DNA of 64,000 bases from Siphonodentalium dalli. Its lineage: Eukaryota > Mollusca > Scaphopoda > Gadilida > Siphonodentaliidae. The DNA lies in assembly GCA_032622095.1 (NCBI GenBank), contig CP136061.1:131020754-131084753 (forward strand), in the 5' to 3' direction. Below are positions 22,646 through 37,600 of this stretch, piece after piece. A model generated the notes under the pieces. It saw nothing but the letters and a program-made list of their open reading frames with translations. It was not told the DNA's origin and did not search any database. The position numbers were made by a program, and so were the translations under genes. Within the stretch, counting starts at the first letter, position 1, and every line of letters starts with the position of its first letter.

Positions 22646-25600
22646 CTGCAAAAAAAATCATTAAATTTTAAATACAGGTCTTGCATACAATTGTATAGCT
22701 CCCATGTTAAATAATAGTAATTGAGACATCAATTTTTATTTCAGTTTTTTCCTACATGCTTACTATATTTAGAACACTGTACTGTTTGGCAGTAAGGCCT
22801 ATAAAAATTACCTGTGTTTCTGCTAACCCGACCGACCCTTGTCCAAAACTGTCAACTGTCATAATTTTATTCAAATAGCATACAGGTCTCAATTAGCATA
22901 CAGGTCTCACATTCTCAGGTCAAGAATGTTGTTGAAAACTAGCCAAAATTCACTTTGCTATTTATAATTCTGTTGTTTCAATAATGTATATATATCTAAT
23001 TAATATACACATAAAAAATATCATTAGCTTTGGATGACTGGTACATCTTAACTAATTTGTTATTTTAAAGGTCAGTAGTGGGAATTAAAATATCAACAAA
23101 ATCAGGAATACAATAAGTTAGGAGTCCTGTTACTACACTAAATAATATTTTAATATGGCAGACATGATGTCTAGGTATGTGGGATGTCACATCTGCCCAA
23201 AGAAATCACTGCTTTGTGTAAATTGGACCGATTACAAGATTACAATGGCAGGAAAAAAAATTTAATTAAAAAAAAAAACAATTAATTCCCTGCCTACCCG
23301 TTATCAGAAATACTGATAAATTTGCTTAGACCTAACCAATGTGGATTTTCGAAATCTCTCTTTTTAACCCTTTCATGATGGGACTGCGCTGGTGCAGCAT
23401 TAAATAACAGGTGGCAGTGCATTCTCTTATATATGCGAGTCTCCCATAGGGAGATGGCTTACAAGGTCAAGGTAAATATTGTTAGGCCAATGTATTTTCT
23501 TTTATATGCGAGGCTCCCTATGGGAGACTCGCATATGTAAGAGAATGCATTGGCACATAGTTTTCGCAAACTTTCAGGAAGCTCCAGTCACGGAAGGGTT
23601 AATGATTTCAAACATGTTTGAGTAAAAACTTCTGTCATTCTGACAGATGGTTGTGATTTTCATGAGAGGAAACAATTTATTCTTCAGTGGCATAGATCTT
23701 ACTCTCTTGTCTGGAATAAACATGCATGCACTTTCATTAAATTTCGGAAGATTTTTCACCCTTTATAAAGCTTATTCCAGTCTGCACATTTATTTAGTTT
23801 TGTGAATTGTAATTTTGAAAGACAGGTCTTAAAGGCCCACTTAATTTTCGAATGCCCAGATTACATTATTCCATATTATATACCATTTGGAAGAGGAACC
23901 AAAAAAATATATTCGACCAGAATACGAAGCAGCTGTGGCCTTGGACTGTCCACCAAGTGATAGAGATTCATTCCAAGACTCCCCCCTTGTCAACACAGAA
24001 TGCATCAAAATTCAAACTAAGAGATAGAGTTATTTCCCTTCCATTGAGTATAATAGACTTTATAGTGCAGTCCGGTTCAAAATAAAATGCAGGACACACC
24101 TTGGTACCTCGACAAAAACAATCAGTTAATAATACAATGTTTTGGAGCTTCCTCTTTCAAATGGTATATAACATGGAATATGTTGTATATACTAATATGT
24201 GATCTGGTGATTCAAACATTAAGTGGGCCTTTAACAGGTCGATTTTGTTTTTCCCCACAACAAATCTTGATTGAGTGTTGTTTAAAAAATCCCGGCACTG
24301 TACTAGTACTAGTAAGTGCCAATATTGTTGACCGTGAGTCACATGAATGCGATGAAGTCCCAGGATTTCCGAAACACAGGTGGGAACATGGATTTTAAAT
24401 GTGCAAAGCGCAATGCTCTCAGGTATATTTACAGTATTTTTTAAGAGAAATCACGCAGCAATTCACAGCTTGCTATAAATTACCATGGGAACACAAAATT
24501 CCAAACGTAATCGGTATATTTAACCTGCAGCAATTTGCCGTGCAAAGGAGAAAAAAATCAATATGCATGAACTGGGATCCTACTTATTAACCAATGGAAG
24601 TATGCAGTTGAACCGCATGCATCATACAGAAAAATTTATAACCATGTGCCGTGACTTCGCTAGTTAACCAATGGAAATGCGATTGTACAGCTCACACTAC
24701 GTCATATACTAAAAATAATTTGCCGAAAAATCAATATATTACACTGGAGCCACATGATTGTACATCACACAACACACCATTTCCACCATGTGCATACAAG
24801 ATGTATGATTAAGTGATGCAATCCAGGGAGGGGGGCAATCAAAATTGTACTATTAAATCTGCTAATACTGACTTGCTAGCCAACAGAAGAATTGAATCGC
24901 TGCACTGCTAATCAACATATGATTGTGGGATTTTGTGTCGCATATTGTGATGCGAAACCGAACAATTTGCTAATTAAATTATATGAACACAATAGGGATG
25001 CGAACCGGACCGCAAAAAAAAACGGACTGGTCCACCCATGGCAGTCTGGTACTGTACCGGTTCGAGAACTTTAATACATAGATGTATGCCTAGCTTAAGT
25101 ACTGGCCCTACTGGGGTTAACTGGCATGGAACTCGGAAGCTACAATCGCCAGCCACAACAGTGTCGCAAACGTCTGGTCACCCTTACCTATAATCGGCAA
25201 ATTTCATAACACATATATTTTCATGCAAGTAGATAATTAGCTTAGCCCTAACAATAAACACATATTCGAACGTCAAACTGTTCTGCTTTATAAGAAGATT
25301 TCTTATTGATAAACCCTTCAACGCTCATCCTTGTTGTAAATACTCATTATTCACCTATGAACGCTCTCTTAATTATACATGTAACGTTATGTTACAAGGG
25401 TGGCATGAAGAATGCCACCCCTGCATATGTATTTGTATACATATATGTACCACTGTATAAATATGCAAATAAACATTCAAACTTCATATGTAAATTTGTA
25501 TACATATATGTACCACTGTATAAATATGCAAATAAACATTCAAACTTCAAACATTCAGATCACATAGCAGCTCGTGAGATACATTCTTTGATGTCAGAGA

Positions 25601-28600
25601 CATCAAACAATAATGAGTACCACCTCTGTCTTTTGATTCTGCTGAGTTAGTGACTATGAATCAAGCAAATATGCACACGTAACTATTTTCAATATAATGC
25701 AATATACTAGCCAAAAATTACCAATATCACACTCCAAGAATAACTACATCCAATATCGGCATGGCTTAAATTTATCAGTGAGGGTATGTATTGGGTTTAA
25801 TATTGACAACTAAAATGCAGCAGAATCATCAGTGATTGTGAGTCGGTAACTGTGAACCTTTGACACTGACAGGTGGTACATACATTTTGGATAATTTGAC
25901 TGGGTGATATCATAAACTATCCCACATATAGCAGTGTTTATTACATAGAATCAAATTGGGAATGTGACTTAAAATAAAAAACAGTTCAATAGAATCAAGG
26001 CTAAATGAAGATTGAAATTCAGAGCCTTGCTAAATGTAGACAATTATTCCGCCCACAGACTTTGCATCATGGACAGATATATATCTTTGGTATTATTTTG
26101 ATCAAGAGAACATACTAAGATATTACAATTTTTGGGCTTGAAAAAAAAAAGCTTTATTAAAGTATTTATGATAATTTAGAATGTCTCGAAATGAAGAAGT
26201 CTGGAAGTATATAAGTCAGTTGTATAATCACAAGCAGATAATGTTGGATTCACATACTTGTCCAAATCAGATAAAATCATGGAGTCTACTTACGAGCTGG
26301 CATGAATTTCTTTAGCACTTCTGGAACTATCACACAATCATCCATCTGATTATTCTCTAAGATAGCACATATCACTCGAGTGGTAGCACACATCGTAGCA
26401 TTTACCATGTGAACGTATTCTGTCTGTAAAACAAGCAACCGATCAAGTTAGAGGTATGAGACCTTAATGTGGACAATTTTGGACAAAAATATATACTGGT
26501 AACAATAACCTGTTGTATGTTTCTACAGCGATTTCTGGTATCAACCAGAATTGAGACATAAAAGCTGAGAGATTTAAGTCTGCATCGCATTTGTAAGAGT
26601 ATAGGAGATAACTGGAAATTGACTGACATAAGCTGAAATTGTTATACTAATAAATGATAAAGATAAAAATAATTCCCACATGACAAACTTCAAGGGGTAC
26701 TGTACGCCATTTTCAATAAACTCCCAGTGATAACAAGGATCTAATATTGATAATATATAGAAAACTAAGTAATTTGAGTCGAAAATGTATTCTGTTTTAC
26801 GTTCAGGTTAATAGGTTATCTTAAAATCAAAGTTAATAATCTGATATAAATTTAATTTATGGCTGGACCCATAAATTAAATTACGAATTTTCATGTACAA
26901 GACATAATCAAAATAATTCACAAATAGTGGATTGGGCAATGCATGGCACACATGATCATGTAAAAAATGATGTTGATACGGGCCGTAAACTCAAGCCACT
27001 CACTGACTAGTGACTATGCAATGACTTAAATGAGTATATGGGACTGGTATGCATATAATATAGCATTTATTTGACACATTTTCTTGAAAACTGTCCAAAA
27101 ATTACTTGACAATGACAATTGATATTGTTGCATTGCGGCTAATCTTCCATCCGTAACATTGAAAATCTAAAAGTTATTTCAAGTGAGCATCTGCCATTTC
27201 TCAAATTCGATCTTCAAATTACTAAAATTATCTTTAGATCAGCTATCCAAATGTGACAACATGTAGCTTCTAAATAGTTATTCACTAACAGTTCTTGGAT
27301 CTCATCCAAGTCCTGAATTTAGTTTACGTCTGCTTGGACAGAACTCTTTCTAGCAATATAACTATAATCAGGGTTGCCAATAGGTACTGGTACGGGTACT
27401 GGAACCGGCGGTAATCAGGAATTAAATCGGTACTGGTTCTGCCATCAACCAAATTTCCAAATTTGATCGAAATCGGATGAGGTTTGTTGGAACTACACAG
27501 AACACAGAAATAAGACATTCATCAAACCGTAGATAGTAGTCACTATTCCGTGAATCTGATAACTTGCCTTTTCAATTTCTGTTACGCTGCACTTACCTCT
27601 TGATTCATTTTTTTGGTCTGTCCAAACCGCACCCTGAGTCGTCGAGATTGGTAATCTGTACAATTTGAACATGAGACTAGTTCCCTGAAGGCTCCAGATG
27701 AAGGAAACCAGGCTTCCAAATCTAATTTCTTAGCAGCTGCATTATTCAGCTCACCTGTGGAGGAAAACAAATAATAAGTTCGGAATTTGGGCACTCAACT
27801 GAAGTCAAATCAGATAATATTATAAATCAGGCACTATAGCTATGCAGGGTAGGTGTTGGCTCAGCTTTGCTGATCGATCAATGTAAATTTTTGTAGCATT
27901 CTTTGACTAAATTGACAGTGTTTTCTGATGAGAGGTCACAGATGAATTGGATAAAATCATACAGTTACTCCTGTCTTTGTATAGTACATGCAGCATGAGC
28001 ACCTATTAGGGGCAATAAGTGGCTGTACGGAGGCACAGTGCATTACAAGCCCCTGTGTTCCAGGTTGAATGCAGTCTCACTCAAAATAGACCAAGGTTTC
28101 ATTACAATCAACATCTAGGTCTAGCGACTCACATGGAATAAATTATTTCAAACAGGAGGAATAGTGCCAATGAAATTACTTGCGCATGGAAGGGTGCATT
28201 GCTTGACCAGTCAATAGCTTTCTGCAATATCAATTAGTATTCACTTATTCACACAAGCCACACCGGCAGTGTGCAATCTCATGAAGTTATTGAATAAACT
28301 ACATTTTAGCATCGCGCATCTGAACTGATCAAATGTTGTATCTTCAAAATCAAACTAAAGTATGTTACTTCATAACTGGGAAGGTCAGACAGAACAAGTA
28401 TACATAATAGAATTGTACTTGCAAAGATATTCAAAATTTATTAATCTAGTTCGTATTTTCTTCTAATATATGGATAATTATATAACGTGCCAGATTAGGA
28501 TTGTTACAAGGTAGAGTAATCATATAGTAAATGACATGCGTATATTTTAAATAAGGAGATGACACAACATGACCGCAGTACAGCTCAATAATATATATTA

Positions 28601-31600
28601 TAGAGTGTTTATCGCCATATCTTCATTTCATTGTTCTTTATTATATAGAATCTGAACGGTGAAACTAGTATTCTGTATAGAGTGAAGCAAACCTTGAAAC
28701 GGGCATTTTATTGCATGAAAATTGGTTAGAGGAAGAGTCAAGAGTGACCACTCTTGCATGTTTACATGACTTCGAACAGGTGCACATGTGTAGATTTATG
28801 TGTGGACCGCACTTATAAACATTGCCTTATTTGGACACATGAATAATGATGAGTTTAAAAAAGTTGGAATTCCCCCTTCTTCTCTGATATCAGTTATGCT
28901 ATGACAGACACAGGTTTAAGTTCACAGATGGTGAATATGGTGATTTACCCATTGGGTACCTTGATTATGCATTGTGTCACCTGCCAATTTGGGGGATATA
29001 GAGAAACTAAGCTAAATAAGAAAAAGAAACTTTCTAAGGAAGTTTCAAAAGACACTAAACAAGACAGTCAATGATTGTGGAGTCGCTCACCTGACAGCAA
29101 AGACTGAGAAGATGGGGACCCTGAAGAGTATAACAGTCAATACTTGTCAAATCACTTGAGACAAGTAGTTCTAAACAATGACATAGCTGGAGGTTCTCTG
29201 TTCAGCAGGAGTCGTCGCCTTGACATTTCTAATTACACACTGACAAATCTCCTAACCCCTACCATTTTTAAACAAGACAACCAATCCACAATCCTAACTT
29301 CAAAACTTCCTTTTGCACATCGGTCTTAGGTTGGAATTTTACAACTGGTACTTCAAGCTCTCCAACTTTGGGAAATTTCCAACCAGTCATTCCCCATAGA
29401 GTTCAAATTTGTGGCCAACCTGACATCCCCCATAAAGTTAAAAATGTGGCATTTGGGGTCCAACAGATTAACCGGAAGTAGGACAATACCAGAGCTGTTA
29501 AGTTTCACGGATTGTCCCTGAGACTCCCGGATTGCCACGGCAATTCCGCAAATATGAATAACCCCCAATTTCTCCCGGATTCAGCAAAACCCCGCATTCG
29601 AAATAAAAAAAAAACATTTTATTTTTTATTTTTCAAATTCGTGCATTTGCGGGGATTCCCCAAATGACAGGGATTTCCTTATTTCCGGTACCGTAAATAC
29701 CCACACATTAACATTCACAGAATGTACTGTCGGTAACATTTGATATTCCCTCTGATTGAAGACTGATTAGTGGTGAACTGTGACTGATATTAATTGATTT
29801 GCACACTCTGGTGAAGCCACACATATAAAGGGTGTTGTTATAGTATACAATACGTATAACAAAAGTGTGCATCTGAATTATTAGACCCCATTGATGAACA
29901 TTTCTTAGTAACGGATTAGTGGTATGCGAACAGAATGTGTCCATTTCGTTTGTGGGTAAAACTGTAAGACCGGTCATTTTGTACTTTCGGTTTCACGCAT
30001 ACATGACCAGTTGTGACCTGTGTAACTCGGGTTAGTTTTTACTAGAGATGGGCGGTTAACCGTGGAATCAGTTCGGTTTCGGTTGTCGGGAAAAACCGGA
30101 AATGACAACCGTGGTAAGTTGGGAAAACCCGTGGTTTCGGTTGTCACAACTTCCTGTAATCATGGCAGAACACGACGAACAAACGAGTCCTGTGTGGAAA
30201 TATTTTTCAAAGAAAGATAAGAAATCTAAGTGTGCCGCCTGTAATATATGCAGAAAGGAGTTCACATGGTGAAATCGCGCGACGAATTAATTACGTTGCT
30301 TCCGTGTACACCTATTTTCGCCGTAGTAATAAGTAAACACAACACAACACAAGTCAGTTTATTTCTCATGTTATTTTAATCATTAAGGCCGTACAAATAC
30401 TCTGAAAGGTGAATTTGATAACGAGGATACGATATCAAAAGGTATCAATGATTGTTACCCGCATTCCCTATTAGTTTTTATCACTGTTTGGATGTTAAAT
30501 CGTCAAATATATTTGTGCGCCGTTGATTAAAAATGTTATGCCGGAATCGGAGCCGGAATGAATTATACCGTTTGTCGGTAAACTGTTGAGAAATAGCACT
30601 CATTCAGGTGACTTGTATTGGATGCATGTATACTGTATAGTGTGTACAATATTATGTTCCCTAAATATGGTAATAGGCATATAGCCAGATAATGTGATTG
30701 AGAGATTCTAGTCATGTTTTATTTTCATTTTGTTGTTTATTTCCAATTTTATTTTTCAAATCATAACTATACACATATATCTAGTCACACACATTAGTTT
30801 TATGCCAATATAAATGATCATTATATTATTTCACACTTATGATCATATGATGCTGAATTGCAGTCATACACAATACACAGACTCACTTGCATTCTAGCAC
30901 TGCCACTCGACATGGACATTAACAATATACATGTAATAGTAACAATATGATACATAATTTAATATTATAAAAGGACATGTACCTCACAAGTTATGGTGAT
31001 ACAATTGGTGTGTTTTCTTTGTAATATGATGAAGCATAATTAGATTTTGTTCACATTAGTAATTTTTATTAATAAAAACCGAAACCGAAACCGAGACTCA
31101 ACTCTTTTTCCACAACCGAAACCGAAACCGAGGCAAAATTTCACAACCGCCCATCTCTAGTTTTTACTTATTTTAAACAAAGTTTCTGCTTCTTCTGTTG
31201 GCCTAAAACATACTAGTTGGAAAATCAAACTATGAGAACAATTCTAACCTATTTTAGGTGTGAAAATCAAATTTACAACTAATGTTGCATCAGACATGAA
31301 ATTTCCAAAGTGCTGTTTAAAATTTTGATCAAAATAGGGGGTCAAAACTCAGTCCCCCCTCTATACGAACTCCCCAATGCCACTAGCATTGCCTTCACCT
31401 ACCCCCACCCTGTCAGTTTAGAAATCGTTAGGAATCTATGTATTATTATACCAGTACATGTACTAAACTTGAATTCAACAGCATATATACAGGTAGGGTG
31501 GGTGGGGGAGAAATAACTCTCGTCTCTGCCCCTATTATGCCCCTATTTGAACCAATGTAAATCTCAATCTATGAGATCCACTTACCTCATAATTTTCAAA

Positions 31601-34600
31601 CGGTATATATTAAGAGTTGAAGTGAATACATTTTCCTCAAAAGTAGTTACAAAATTTAGGGAGAGGTTATCCCCATGCTAGCACCACTGACACCTTTTCC
31701 TTAAAATTATCAGCATAATAGATCAACATCTCATTAGCATTGACAAAAAGAGTTAACAGCTTATATTTACATAATATTGTAACACCTGTTACATCTATAA
31801 CTCACAATTTATCAAAGATATCATCACAGGAATCCATATATCAGTACCCAACTTGAATTCAAATGCTCAAATAATTCGTCTTAAGAAGGGGTTTAAAGTA
31901 TTTGGGTAGGTGGGGGTAGTTTTAAATCCAATAACTCTGTCCATATACACATCATCCGATGAAATCTCACTGTGAGATCCAATGGTTTAGTGACATCGGA
32001 GGATTTGTTAAGGAGTTGAAGTTAAGTCACTGGAAGCAAAAGTGTTAAATCCCTATCTCTGCCACTTTTGACAAGCCAGAATTTCAAATCTCACTCACTT
32101 CCTATAGGGAAATAATAATTTGTTGACAAGCCAGAATCCTTAGAACAACACATGGGGTTCCATATTTAAATTGAACTTTAATGACCCCTTCCCAGCAGTT
32201 GCTATTTGTTAATCACAACATGTCAGACAGATAAGATCAGATCTGACATGTGTAATAAAGCACGATTATATTGTTAGATACAAGAGTTTGTTTTTAATAA
32301 TAGGGGTGTTTGTTTTTTTCAAAAATGTTTAATGTCTTTATCGTAAATTTCAGTGTATAAGTCGCATCTTTTTTACCTGAATATATAGCCCAGAATATTG
32401 GTGCGCCTTATACAACGGTAACTCAAAATCGGGGTGAAGTCTTGACTCATTTCAGAGAGTTTGAGCACGACCGGTAAGTACACAAGTGTCGGGAGACAAG
32501 GAGATATTCACAGCAAATATCGGCGGAGATTCAGCCACAAAACTCTCCATAAAGAAGGATAATATTCATTGAATTAAAATATTGAACACAGTTATCTTAC
32601 TATTCACTATTATTAACTTTTTATTCCCAAAATCCCGGAGAGAAAGTGTGATATAACCGGATATGTGTGGAACCGAAAGTACAAATTCTGAATAAACAAC
32701 AAAATGAATTCGTATTACGGTTTAACCTCTAAAAGAAATGGACTCATTATTACACCATTTATTATACAAATAAACACCCCCCCATCTTCACTGTTATTTA
32801 GCATATTGTATGCATTAGTATCTGAGAATTCAACCGCAAACAGCACAAATTCACAAAGAGTTGGCGTCCTTGACCTGACTGTAACAATTCTGGACACGTG
32901 CAAAATTGACCCACATTCATTGACTGCGGTGTCATCGCTTTGATGTCTGCAGTGTTGCGACACAGTAAACTGTTTAGAAGCTGCGCGTGGCTCTACCAGA
33001 TTACGTCACATCATAATGTTTATTTAAAGCCCGGGAAAGAATGAGCACAATAAAACCCTGACTCCAAATATTTTAATGAGGCTTCAGAGCGAAGCCCTGT
33101 TGATATTACATAAACATTATTTTATGCTGTACGCTTCGGGTGCAAACATTTAATCCCCACATTGAGTATATTTGACACTTAATACTGAGGAGTGCATTGC
33201 ATCACTATTAGCCCAAAGCGTTTGCATTCATGATCTGCGACAATTAGGCAACAACTAAATTAACGAGGCCATTATCCTAAAACAACAGTAAGCCGAGTCT
33301 CAATTTTATATTCCTATAAATGATAGGATATTTTGTGTATTTCCTCATACTGTAAATTTCTATATATTATATTCACATACTTCGATCGTTATGGATAAAC
33401 GTGGGATTAATCGCAAACGTCAGAGTTACAAAACCAGATTTAAGTTGGAAGTCGTTAAGTTTGCAGAACTTAATGGTAACCGTTCTGCCGAAAGACAGTA
33501 TGGTGTCAGTGAGAAACTAGTAAGAGATTGCTCGTCGCACAATGGGTCGTCAACGCATGGGAAAAATCGACCCCAAGATGGTTATAAACTCTTTTAAGAA
33601 ATGTTGTATTTCTAATGCAATGGATGGCACCGAGGACGATGTGTTATTCAGCGATGTTATTTGTAAGAAAGGTGAAAGTTGTAGATGAATGTGAGGATGA
33701 ATGTGAGGATGATGTGTTCATAGAAAGTTCGTATGTAGAAGTGTACGATGATGCTTTGCCAGATGCTGAGTGGTTTAAATTGTTTATTGATAACGACGAC
33801 AGTGATGACGAAAGTGAATTAATGAATGTTATTGTTGTTGAAATTTCCGTTTTGTGCATTCCGTGTATTAAATAATTCAGTTCCCATTCCATATTTTTTA
33901 TTGTTTGTCTATTGCAAATGTCATTCGTTTTGATAAATTGTGCTGTGCTATGAATTGTTATGATATATTGTGTGTTTAATTGTGTTTAAATAAATCATTC
34001 TAACGTAAATAACTTTCTCCATTTCTTCTCCCAAATGTGATGTGTGAATACTTGCTCTCAATACTTACCAGTACAATACTTACCATGCACGGCAGTTTTC
34101 TGAAAATGGGTGCGTCTTATACAAAGGTATTTCACAAAAGGCAGGATTTGGGGTTGAAAAATGGGGGTGCGTCTTATACACGCATGCGACTTATACACCG
34201 AAATTTACGGTAATTAAAAAAAATATATATATAATTGAGCAAGGAGTTAAACCAAAAAATTTTTTTATTTTTTTTTATTTTTTTAAAGAGTTATGTCGCT
34301 GACTCCGCTATATTTGACCCAGTGATCCCATTTGAACAAATCTGAACTCAAGTCACCCAAGGACCCTCCATACCAAATATAAGCTAAATAGGCCCAATGG
34401 TTGTTTAGAAGTCGGTTTAAGAATTACTATGGCGGGAAAGAGTTATGGTCCTGGCATCACAACTATTTGACCTGATGATCTCATTTGAACAAATCTGAAT
34501 GTGCGCCACCTAGGAAACATCCACACCAAATATGAACACATTCGGTCTTATGGTTCTGGAGAAGACGTTAGTTTAAGAATTACTATGGAGGGAAAGAGTT

Positions 34601-37600
34601 ATGGCCCTGGATTCACAACTATTTGACCAGGTGACCTCATTTGAACAAATCTGAATGTGAGTTACCTATGGAACATCCACATCAATTATGAACCAATTCG
34701 GTTTAATGGTTCTGGAGAAGAAGTCATTTTAAGAATTACTATGGATGGAAAGAGTTATGGCTTTGGCTTCCCAAATATTTGACCGGGTGACCTCATTTTA
34801 ACAAATCTGAATGTGATTCACCTATGGAACATCCACATCAATTATGAACCAATTCAGTCCCTATGGTTCAGGAGAAGAAGTCGTTTTAAGAATTACTATG
34901 GATGGAAAGAGTTATGGCCCTGACATCCCAAATATTTGACCGGGTGACCTCATTTTAACAAATCTGAATGTGATTCACCTATGGAACATCCACATCAATT
35001 ATGAACCAATATGGTTTTATGGTTCTGGAGAAGAAGTCGTTTTAAGAATTACTATGGATGGAAAGAGTTATGGCCCTGGCTTCCCAAATAGTTACCTTTT
35101 AACAAATCTGAATGTGAGTCACCCAGGGAACATCCACACCAAATATGAACCCAATCGGTTCTGGAGAAGAAGATTGTTAATGGATGGACGGACAGACGGA
35201 TGGCGGGGGAGGAGTGATGATATAGCTCCACCGGAGACTTCGTCTTAACCCTAACCCAAACCCTCAGTTGAGCCAAAAACTTGCTAATTTGATAAGAAAG
35301 ATACTTACCAAATAAGATGAGGCCTAAGCTGAATGAGGTCCCAAGATGGTGAATTTATAGATGCTTGCCCGATGTGTGAGGCAGCATCACTAAATTCACC
35401 CACGTGGGACCTCATTCTGCAAATATCCAGCACCATATCTGAGGTCTGTCAAGAAACATACCTGATACTATGCTGACTACTCGATAAGGAATTTCTAAAG
35501 ACTGTGTGAATTCTTCTGCATTGTTCATCATCTCATCAAATACTTCCCAAGATTTATTGTCATGTGGGGAAGTCAAGCAAAACTGCTCTACCTGGAAAAC
35601 AGAAGAAAATTGCTGCAACCTCAGACAAATATAAAGAGTGTGAATAAATTATCAATGTTGTATTTAAATTGGTTAGTTGGCATTTTCAATGATGCGTTAT
35701 ACAGGGCAACTTGTGTTATACATACAGTACTAATTCAAGAACATGGCAAAGACATAATTATCTTCACTCTATTAAATAGCTATAACTCTGCAACAAATTA
35801 GAAGGTGAAAAATACAAATACCTTCTCAAATTGATGAACTCGGAAGATTCCCCTCGTGTCCCTCCCGTGAGATCCGACTTCCTGTCTGAAACACGTTGAT
35901 AAACCAGCGTATTTGATTGGTAGAGATTCGGTGGCAATCCATTCATCTCGATGGAAGGCAGCTATAGGCTGCTCTGATGTTGCAATTAAGTATTTCTCAT
36001 CTACTCCACCATCTTCCTGTTTCTCGCTTCCTTTACCAAGAACCTGTCGGCATCATAAAATCAAGAATCATACACATTAAAATAAGCTCCAATACATTCT
36101 CTCAATTTATCGATCTGCTCATATTCCAATTAGATGGGTTTAATAACTCAATCCAACTGACTGTCCTGTATCCATGAAACAATTGTAAACAAGTAATATG
36201 CCCCCATAATGAAGCAATTTGTGAGCAAATTTATACCATGATGTACAATAATTTGCAATGCTGCATTCCATGAAGTCTTTTTGAATATAATATACTTTAA
36301 TAAACAAGACAGTCAATGACTGTGGAGACGCCCACCAGACTGTAAAGACTGAGAAGACTGGGACTCGGAAGACCATAAAAGTTAGTACTTGTCAAATTCA
36401 CTTAACGAGAGGCCGATCACGATCGGCAGATGTTTAACCCATACCTTAGCGATACCGATTAGCTATTTTAATAAATCCTTACACCAACCTTTTCACGAGT
36501 GCAAAAGTTTCAATAATTGACACCTTACTATTAAGGTCACAAGTGGAATCAGACTTATTGGGCACCTTGCTCACATAAACAGAATAGGAACACGGATGTG
36601 GCATTCCATTTCATTAACATATCAAGTCACTTCAACACAGATATGTCTTATAGAGTGATAAAGCTAATTAAGCTCAATCCATAGTCAGAGAGAAGCACCA
36701 TAGCAGTCTAATTATTACACTGGAATGTGAGACATAACATATGATTTTTTTAATATTGTTATTTTTTTTATTATGTTTTGTGTTAGCTGCATATTAAAAA
36801 TTCTTGGGATCATTTAGATGGGACAAAAGAGTTAATAGTTCCCGATTCAAAAACTAATCAATACCTGACCAACTATACAAGTGAGGGATGTATAGACCTG
36901 GATATAAAATGATTGATAATGATTGGATATAAAATGATTTTATGCAGAATTTTCAGATAGCTAGAGGTAGGATATGAGATTGGTCAGATTGAAAATATTA
37001 GATTCATTACATTGAATAGCATAGTGTATGACTATGGAATGGGGTGGGTTAATTTTCTTCTAAGCTGATCATTGGAAAGATATAATGTACCTAACAGCAG
37101 AAATATAATTGAAGTTACTGTTAATATATTATCAAAATCATTCAATCGATACCAAAATTTATACAGGTGAAGAAAGCATGTTTCATCATTAACATGGATG
37201 CAATTATTTATATAGTGATCAAGTGAAAAATATTTAGTTATCACATTGTGTCAACAGGATTGGTGGAGGATGTTAATATTTTTGAGCAAATAAACTAAAT
37301 GACCCTCACTGTGCAGGTTAGGTGTGTGTTATTATAAACTATGCCAAGAACTATAAACATAATCAATGAAAATATTTGAGTCATAAAATCGGATAGAATG
37401 GGGTTAATCTTACCCAAAATAAATAACTGATAAACACAAAAAGTCTATAAAAAGCATGTCATTGGATTTAGAAACCCATACAATAAGTCAGTCTCTAATG
37501 TCATGAACCTGTTTCAACAGAGGGGTTAAATTAATTTTGTACAGAACACAGAATGGACCAGAGATTCATCAATCATGGTCTTGTCAATTTTTTAGAGATG

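Larger units (their letters stand above)
22646..26293. other. SARS1 intron 10
   Basis: 3,648 bp. Contains two TTAA-target elements (23368-23598, 23833-24230) and a 63-bp tandem duplication (25433-25555). Around 24580-24790 two related blocks share ttaaccaatggaa and catac. At about 24995 gggatgcgaaccggacc resembles a hAT end but has no partner. Confidence 0.6.

Noticed and set aside
24995-25080. hAT terminus gggatgcgaaccggacc
   Set aside because: Resembles a hAT end, but no matching second end or TSD was found.
29490-29700. CCCGGATT-rich block beginning cagagctgttaag as a hAT element
   Set aside because: No complementary right end or 8-bp duplication located.
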